From Cordilura impudica (lineage: Eukaryota > Arthropoda > Insecta > Diptera > Scathophagidae): a DNA stretch of 64,000 bases. Location: positions 233,183,192 through 233,247,191 of the forward strand of contig OY821518.1 in NCBI GenBank assembly GCA_963682025.1, read 5' to 3'. The translations under genes and the position numbers were made by a program. The notes beneath the pieces were generated by a model that did not search any database, had not been told where the DNA came from, and saw only the letters and a list, made by a program, of their open reading frames with translations. Shown one piece after another: positions 57,440-64,000 of the stretch (position 1 is the first letter of the stretch; the number at the start of each line of letters is the position of its first letter).

Positions 57440-57800
57440 CTGGCACCCACCATACAAAGTAAGTATTTAATATCATACAACTGGAGTATAATAATAGTGA
57501 AACCCTCGGGACTTTGTGTGAGTTCATAATTTATCAACTTTAGTACTCGGCAAAAAATAATGGGCGGAATCAGATCACTGGGCTTGGCATGCCCCATACA
57601 AAGTGAACTTTAAATGTCATTTCTAGAGTAATGTAACAGTGAAAGACTTGGGACTTTTTCTGAGTTAATGAGTTATTAAGCAGTTGCCCAAAAAATGGGC
57701 GGAATCGGACTAATGAGCGTGACACCTGCTATACAAAAAAATATGAAAAAATATACAGTCTTCAAACTTTTGACAAGTTCATTACTTACCACTGTGAGTA
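57440..57800 (+). repeat. Tandem repeat of about 140 bp, about 2.5 diverged copies
   Basis: Blocks CCATACAAAGTAAGTATTT / CCATACAAAGTGAACTTT, AGTGAAACCCTCGGGACTTT / AGTGAAAGACTTGGGACTTT and TGGGCGGAATCAGATCACTG / TGGGCGGAATCGGACTAATG recur at 135-145-bp intervals. Confidence 0.75.
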
Positions 57801-57829
57801 GTCGTAGAAAATATGGACGAAGTCGAGAA

Positions 57830-58640
57830 GAACAAGAATCTCAAAAAACAAAAATCTTCAAAATTAAAAATCACCCACGCCAAAAACCAATAACAAAAAT
57901 CGTAAAAAACAAAAATCGCAAAAAACAAAAATCGGTAATGGCAAAAATCGGGAAATCAAAAATCGCTAAAATCAAAAGTCGCCAAAATCAAAAATCGCCA
58001 AAATCAAAAGTTGGAAAAAATTGCGAAGTCAAAAATCGCAAAAAACAAAAATCGCTAAATCCAAAAATCAAAAATCACAATTAACAAAAATCGGCAAAAA
58101 AAAAAATCGCGAATAACAAAAAACACAAAAAGACAAAAACGCCAAAATCAAAAATCACCAAAACCAAAAATCGCGAATAACAAAAATCGCTAAAATCAAA
58201 AGTCGACAAAATCAAAAATCGCCAAAATCAAAAGTTGGAAAAAATTACGAAGTCAAAAATCGCCAAAATCAAAAATCACAATTAACAAAAATCGGCAAAA
58301 AAAAAATCGCGAATAACAAAAAAACACAAAAAGCCAAAAACGCCAAAAATCACCAAAACCAAAAATCGCCCATAACAAAAATCGCTAAAATCAAAAGTCG
58401 CCAAAATCAAAAATCGCCAAAATCAAAAGTTGGAAAAAATTGCGAAGTCAAAAATCGCAAAAAACAAAAATCGCTAAATCCAAAAATCGCCAAAATCAAA
58501 AATCACAATTAACAAAAATCGGCAAAAAAAAAATCGCGAATAACAAAAAACACAAAAAGCCAAAAACGGCAAAATCAAAAATCACCAAAACCAAAAATCG
58601 CGAATAACAAAAATCGCTAAAAATCAACAAATTTTAAACT
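57830..58640 (+). repeat. CAAAAATCGC minisatellite with higher-order structure
   Basis: The basic unit is 10-14 bp, CAAAAATCGC(C/T)AAAAT. A larger unit of about 195-225 bp is repeated three times: the marker AAAGTTGGAAAAAATT has its TTGG at 58011, 58235 and 58430, followed each time by GAAGTCAAAAATCGC, ACAATTAACAAAAATCGGC and CGCGAATAACAAAAA. An open frame of 129 codons across 57695-58084 is a by-product of the repeat. Confidence 0.85.
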
Positions 58641-58701
58641 CAAACATCGCAATCAAAATTTTCTACAAAATGTATTCCCAGTTTTTGATAGCGCTGCGAT
58701 G

Positions 58702-59312
58702 CACAGTGGGTTGAAAAGCATGAAAAGTGAGTATTAATTCAGGGAAGACGTAATTTCAAAATATTGTTAATTTTTTTTTATGGAAATTCATTAATGCACA
58801 AAAAACCACCATTTAAAAAAAAAAGTGGAAAAAAAATTTGTTTTAACCCGTTAGGAGCTTTTTTGTGTTTTGGAAAAAATTATCTTTTCTTACAATTTTC
58901 GCTGTAACTTTGGAATAAAAAGCGATAAATTAGTAAATGGTATTGCAGGTTAGAACTTAATTAATGTACTTTTAGAAAAAATAAAATCTTTTTTAAAAAT
59001 AAAAAAGGAATATATATTTAATATGTATTTATATTATAAAAATTGAATTTTAAAATTCGATTTTATTTTCCAATTTCCACAATTCCACAAATTTAACTCA
59101 AAAAATTCACATTATAAAATAATATTATGTTTTTGTTGATGAATAATTATAAGCACAAAACAAACAATTAAAGAAGAAGAATTAAAAAAAATTGAAAAAA
59201 AAATTAATTCAATTAATATTGAATATATTGCTAAATTTATAATTGAAAATTTCGTATGCATTTATTGTTATTGTTTATTTTTTATTTTATATTGTTCTTA
59301 TTTAAGAGAAAC

Positions 59313-59360
<48 letters not shown>

Positions 59361-60608
59361 AAAAGCATGAAAAGGATCAAGGATCCTCCGTATTATAATC
59401 ACCTTCATAAATATAATCAGCATCTTCATAATTATCGTCATCAATATCTTCATTAATCTCTTCTTCATCAGAAATCTTGGTCAAAATTAATAAATCTAGT
59501 GCCATCTGTGGTATATTATATATTTTTTTGGCATAATTTTGGCTTTTAGTGGTAATTAAAGGATCCGAACTAAGAAGTAACCATTTGAATATATCTTCAT
59601 TTGACTTCTCCCGACTGCATTTACGAGAATAGTGTTTTTTTTTTATTTGGGTACATACATACATTAGAGTGGACTAGAAAATCATTTGGCCAAACTTTAT
59701 ATAGAATATATATAAACGTTGTCGTATCTTGATCATTTTTTAAATGTTATGTATCAGAGTTTAGACAAGGACATCTTTTTTTAAATTGAAAACTTTATTT
59801 GCAATCTGTCTTAACACTTTTAGTTTCCTGCAATTTTTTTTATATTGTTCTAAAACTTTTTACCCGAGAACATTTTGTAATTTCAGAGCTTCGATTTTTC
59901 GCTCCACTACAATGTGCATGATCAATAAAATTATGTATTGCAATACTAGGTTACACATTTACAACAGCAACAATAACAATCACAGCTACGAAAATAAACA
60001 CAAAACAAAAACTAAAAAAAGATTTTTTCTGTTGTGTTTTCAAGCATTTTTTTTTTTTAATTTTATACTGGGGACTTTTAATAAAAACTTGAATATTACA
60101 TTCGTTGGCAAGTATTGGCAAAATGTTTTTTTGGAATACACAAGTAGAAATCCCATGTTTTACTACAATGTAAATAATTTTACCCGATCTCATCTAGAAT
60201 TACGTTGAAACTCAATCTCTTTTTAAAAAATACACTCTTTTTAGAATAATTTTCAAAAAATTATTAAATATATTTCTAAAACATTTATCTAAAAATTTTT
60301 TTAGTAATACAGTCAAATACCTGAAGTTGATGCATCCATTTGAAAAAAGTTAGAATTAAAAAAAAAATATGAAAAAAAATTAAACTTGAAATATCTCGTT
60401 TTTCACTTTTTACCACTTCGTGCAAAATTAAAAAAAATTGTTGAACTTTGAGAGAGTATAGCAAGAAAAGTAAACAACTTAGAACAATAATTTTGACAGT
60501 TAGTGATGACCCATTTTATACTCTGTTACACGGTATAAAAATTTATTACAAAATACTCATTTCAATTTTTGAATTAATCCTCACTTTGACCCTTTTCAAC
60601 CCAATGTG
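58702..60608. mobile_element. Transib DNA transposon #3, internally deleted (1907 bp)
   Basis: Inverted ends CACAGTGGGTTGAAAAGCAT (58702) and, on the minus strand, CACATTGGGTTGAAAAGGGT (60608), with pairing continuing through AAGTGAG and ATTAATTC. Target duplication CGATG at 58697-58701 and 60609-60613. The only coding remnant is the transposase C-terminus at 59664-59377 (-). A (TA)n tract (59306-59356) precedes an internal copy of TTGAAAAGCATGAAAAG (about 59358), also present in the left end. Confidence 0.88.
59377..59664 (-). pseudogene. Transib transposase C-terminal fragment
   Basis: The minus frame reads HYSRKCSREKSNEDIFKWLL, then LSSDPLI, Ala/Ile-rich residues and an acidic tail to a stop. 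The block SR..SREKSNED.F..LL.SSDPL corresponds to the region just after the catalytic Glu in Transib transposases, and both other Transibs here have the same block (RQNEDLFNMLAASS, ENSNKDLMAHLLLMSDPEL). All catalytic residues are outside the fragment, so it cannot act alone but could be mobilised in trans. Confidence 0.75.
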
Positions 60609-60645
60609 CGATGGGTGTAGCGAAGCGCATCGGGTTACAACTAGT
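60609..60645 (+). mobile_element. Probable Helitron 3' terminus (hairpin plus CTAGT)
   Basis: CGATG (60609-60613) and CATCG (60628-60632) can form a stem around GGTGTAGCGAAGCG; eight bases later comes CTAGT (60641-60645) followed by T. A hairpin about 10 bp before CTRRT and insertion before T is the Helitron 3' signature, and GGGTGTAGCGAAGC resembles insect Helitron ends I remember. The 5' end is not identified; the body would lie left of 58697. Confidence 0.4.
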
Positions 60646-61492
60646 TATAAATAAAAATCATCAGCTAAATAATTTGATCTTCATAATATTTTTGCAATGC
60701 TTTAGACATGAGCAGTTTTTCTTTTAAGAACTCTAAATTTGAACTTGTAGAAAAATGTTTTATTACACGTTTTTTCGTTTGAAAATATTTCCTATTAACA
60801 GTTTTTATGTATTCATGTTTTTGTGAATTCAAGATATTTTTTTTTAGCAAAATTCTCATGTAGGAACCGTTAAGCATTTTAAGTATACTTCCTATTAAAT
60901 AAGTTAAAAAGATGTTCTTTAATATTTGTCAGTTTCTTATATTTTTCCTATAAAATCACCACAAATCTAACAAAGCTTAAATCAAATTAATGAAGGTATT
61001 CCCCGTAGACTTAACAAAAAAATGCACTAGCTTTGGCAGCCCTTGCTTTAAAGGTATGAACTCATATAATCTTTGACTCTCATGCCATTGTTAGTAAGGA
61101 ATTCCAAGTCAGGGTGAAAGTAATAGGCCAATGTAGTAAGACCTTCAAAGAGGTTTATGTTCCTTTGATGACCTTAGAAGAAAAAATCGAGTATTATCCA
61201 AGTTCAAACCTCAGATAACTTTAGAGATTGGCAATATTTGGGCGTAAAGTAAAATAAAATGATTTCTTATAAAGTAAAAAAAACAATTTGCCCTCTAATG
61301 AAAGGAATATTGAAGGCCTATCTAAAGGATGAAATTCTAGGCACAATATTGAAGTTCACACTTTGGAAAACTGTGTTTAATTTTACCAAGGATAAAAAAT
61401 TTAAAAAATTATTCTTTTATTAGATAAAATCAAATTCAGCGATCCCTTGTCGACCTTCTCAGGAAAAAAATAAAAAAATCATATAACAAATA

Positions 61493-61529
<37 letters not shown>

Positions 61530-62134
61530 TGAAGAACCCTAGAGAGTCATGCTTGTATTACTTCTGGATAACTAGTTCTCATACAGCAGCCCAATCCAAT
61601 ATAACTTTCCAAATTAGGTTTTTGTTTATCTTCCCTGTATACTCTTTATCTGATACTTTTTAAACCTGAAAATTTGTACTTAAAATTCTAGGTGTAGGGT
61701 ATCGTTTAAATTACCTATAACTAACTAACCTCTTATTACAATATTTTTGAAAAAAACTAAGTGGTCCTGATAGCGAAAAATAATTTTAAATAGTTTACCC
61801 CACCTACCATTTGTAACCTCCATAAAAAATTAAAAAAAAAAAAAAATTACAGTAACTCTCAATTTGCAAGTTTTTTCCCGAAAATAAGGACATGTGCGGA
61901 ATCCATTACTTAACTTTATTGCGGGGCATAGAAATCGAACAGCATGATTCGTTTTTCATTTTTTCACCACAGTTTCTTAAAAATTTTTTTATTTCGTTTT
62001 TTAGTTGGTGATTTACACGGGACTAACTCTTTTTTTAACAGACTTTATATTTTGCAGTATCAGTTTATTTGGGTAATCTGTCTTTAGCGGAGTTATATGG
62101 AATCTACTAGACCTAAAGTGGTGGAAAAGTATTT
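60646..62134. other. Unassigned AT-rich interval
   Basis: A 70-codon minus frame (60877-60665, MLNGSYMRILLKKNILNSQK) has no family I can name. A (TA)n tract lies at 61496-61527. No transposon ends or exons were recognised. Confidence 0.35.
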
Positions 62135-64000
62135 TTTTATTTTTTATTTATTTATTTATTGGAACTGCTCCATACACAAGACTAAAAGTCTTATTTTGCA
62201 GTATGGAACTGATTGTATTTAAAATTATAAAATCGTTAATAAATTAATAACTAATTACAAATTTTCTTTATATAAAATGCAAGGAACAATAAGATTAAAA
62301 TTAAAGAATAAAGTTGAAATATTTGAAATTTAATTTAATCAAATGTATTATAATATCAAATAATATTTAATGTTTTAAATTGTTATGCCGAAAACAGTTT
62401 AAAAATATTTTCTTTAAATTATCGTGCGTTACTTAAAAGTTGAGAGCTATGGGGTATAGAATTCCAGAGAGATACTGCGAATATGTAGAAATGCCACTCC
62501 GATATTAAACTTTTATATCTAATCGATCTAATTCTTTTTCCCCTGCTTATATCTGAAATATAAAGTTTGTCGTACAGATGATCCGGTTTGTGGGTATACA
62601 CTATTTTATGTAAAAAAACTAAAACTCTTATATTTAAAAGATTATCTAAAGAAACACCATATAGCTGCGATGAAAACAAAGATACACTAGAACGTCTATT
62701 AAGTCCATACACATATCTGATTATGTTGTTAAATGCAACGTTCAATTTCCTTTTACTAATTGTATCACATTTCGCAAATAGCTCACAACCATACAGTAAA
62801 ACAGGCATCAGATAAGTTTTGGCAAGTAGGATTCTTATTTTCATAGGTGTACAATGCTGGGTTTGCCACAGAGTTCTAGTCATAGAGAAAGTACGACCAC
62901 AGGCATAGTTAATATGGTTCGACCACGTAAGAGTGTTTTCTGATTATTTATAATTATATTAGGTGTAATACTTAGTTTGGAAAGTCGCTTTTGAATTACA
63001 ATGCATTTTGATTTTTTCGGATTTATCTCTAATCCATTTGCCGTTGCCCCTGTGTAAATACGATGGAGTTGCTGATTAATAGAGATAATACACTGGTCGA
63101 TTAGGGCATTACTACAGCTGGTATAAAGCTGAACGTCATCCGCATACATTCTTACATTACAATTTGTTAAAATGCCTGGGAGGTCATTTGAGTACAATGA
63201 GAATAATAGTGGCCCAACAATGGACCCCTGAGGTACGCCCCTTGCTACAGGCAGTGTCATTGAATTTTGTATTCTAGTTTCAACATACTGATACCTGCCA
63301 CGTAAGTATGTTGACAATAACTGAGTAGCGGTCGAAGAAAAATTAAAAAAGTTTTTAAGTTTGTAACAAAGAATGTTATGATCCACGGTATCAAACGCTT
63401 TTGAATGATCTAAAAGTATTAAAAATGTAGTCTTGCCATCATCAAGTTTCTCCCTGATCTCCTCTGTAACATCAACTAAGGCTGTTAGGCAGCTGTGTTT
63501 CCTCCTGAACCCAGATTTACGGTCTGTTAGCAAGTTATTGTCATCCAAGAAACTAGTCATTTGAATACTTTAGAGAGAAATGGAAGAATAGCTATTGGTC
63601 TATAATCGGAACCAGCTTTGGGTATTGGAATGATTTTAGCTATTTTCCAATTCGATGGGAAGTGGCTTGAAGTTAATATTTTGTTAAAGAAAAAAGTTAT
63701 AATTGGAAGTAACTGAGGTAAAAGAATCTTGAGAAACTTAGGATTAATCCCGTCCACTCCTATAGAGTTCGATTTTATAGACAATAAACTAGATAAAACG
63801 TCGCATTGGTCTACTGCAGCAAAAGAAAAAAAAGATTCAGCATCGTTATTCGAGTGATTATTGATATAGTAATCTTTATCTGCTTGAACCGTAGGAACAC
63901 TTAAAAACTTTGTATTAATTGTATCTGCATCAACCGAACATGGTTCTCGATGCGTAGATTTACCGATACCAAATTCGCGTATCGTTTGCCATGTTCTTTT
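62135..64000 (-). pseudogene. Non-LTR retrotransposon (Jockey/CR1-like) ORF2, 3' part, running off the window
   Basis: The minus strand, from the window edge: a linker, SNSIGVDGINPKFLKILL (63775-63720), FPSNWKIAKIIPIPKAGSDY and RPIAILPFLSKVF, a frameshift near 63560, then SGFRRKHSCLTALVDV, ILLDHSKAFDTVDHNILCY, ARGVPQGSIVGPLLFSLYSN and catalytic YADDVQLY (about 63145). A frameshift near 62900 precedes the C-terminal domain (LMPVLLYGCELFAKCD, 62815; SLWNSIPHSSQLL, stop near 62419). An ATTTATTTATTTATT run at 62141-62160 marks the 3' tail. Endonuclease and ORF1 would lie beyond 64000. Only two frame breaks, so moderately young. Confidence 0.85.

Noticed and set aside
57695..58084. 129-codon Lys-rich ORF
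   Set aside because: It is a translation of the CAAAAATCGC minisatellite.
1..64000. tRNA, rRNA or snRNA genes
   Set aside because: I scanned for tRNA-like B-box words and conserved rRNA blocks and saw nothing convincing; a covariance-model scan was not possible here.

Overview
This is eukaryotic nuclear DNA from a dipteran, most likely a calyptrate fly (blowfly or house-fly relatives); the species cannot be fixed from the window. The DNA is very AT-rich, introns are 55-70 nt with GTAAGT/GTGAGT donors, and the repeats are those of fly genomes: 412/mdg1-type Ty3/gypsy, Jockey-, I- and R1-like LINEs, mariner, Transib, Helentron-associated (HINE/DINE-1-like) elements and foldbacks. Only one piece of a conserved host gene is visible: a 143-nt exon at 23283-23425 (+) that reads as the first transmembrane segment of a metabotropic GABA-B receptor, closest to insect GABA-B-R2. 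The window is therefore best read as two transposon-filled introns of that gene.

Layout. 1-4915: 3' part of a 412/mdg1-like retrotransposon (end of gag, open pol, 3' LTR). 5115-8890: decayed copy of an uncharacterised arthropod gene family, split by Transib #1 (5526-8755; 5-bp CGGTG duplication; RSS-like ends). 8931-9661: long inverted-repeat element. 9722-11097: R1-like LINE tail. 11150-13140: second decayed LINE. About 14020-23083: one old Jockey LINE on the minus strand, interrupted by two HINE elements and by a 3.27-kb inverted-repeat element (15497-18767) that carries intron-containing pieces of an ASCC2-like cellular gene. 23283-23425: host exon. 25240-30862: degenerate satellite, 240-bp repeats and a HINE-type element. 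30863-37608: full-length I-clade LINE with a 13-bp target duplication, containing a mariner with an intact transposase frame (33949-35254). 37609-41825: more of the same satellite. 41985-45290: giant foldback whose arm and loop are interrupted by an R1-like LINE tail and a HINE. 45884-48677: Transib #2. 49740-54023: another LINE. 57112-57434: palindromic MITE. 57440-58640: two tandem repeat systems. 58702-60608: Transib #3, an internal-deletion derivative, lying in what looks like a Helitron 3' hairpin. 62135-64000: 3' part of a further LINE, running off the window.

The strongest signals are (a) three independent insertions of Transib, the transposon superfamily related to RAG1, with clean CG-containing 5-bp duplications and RSS-like ends where ends can be found; (b) the inverted-repeat element that captured a spliced cellular gene; and (c) the depth of nesting, which gives a relative chronology because removing the inserts restores broken coding frames.
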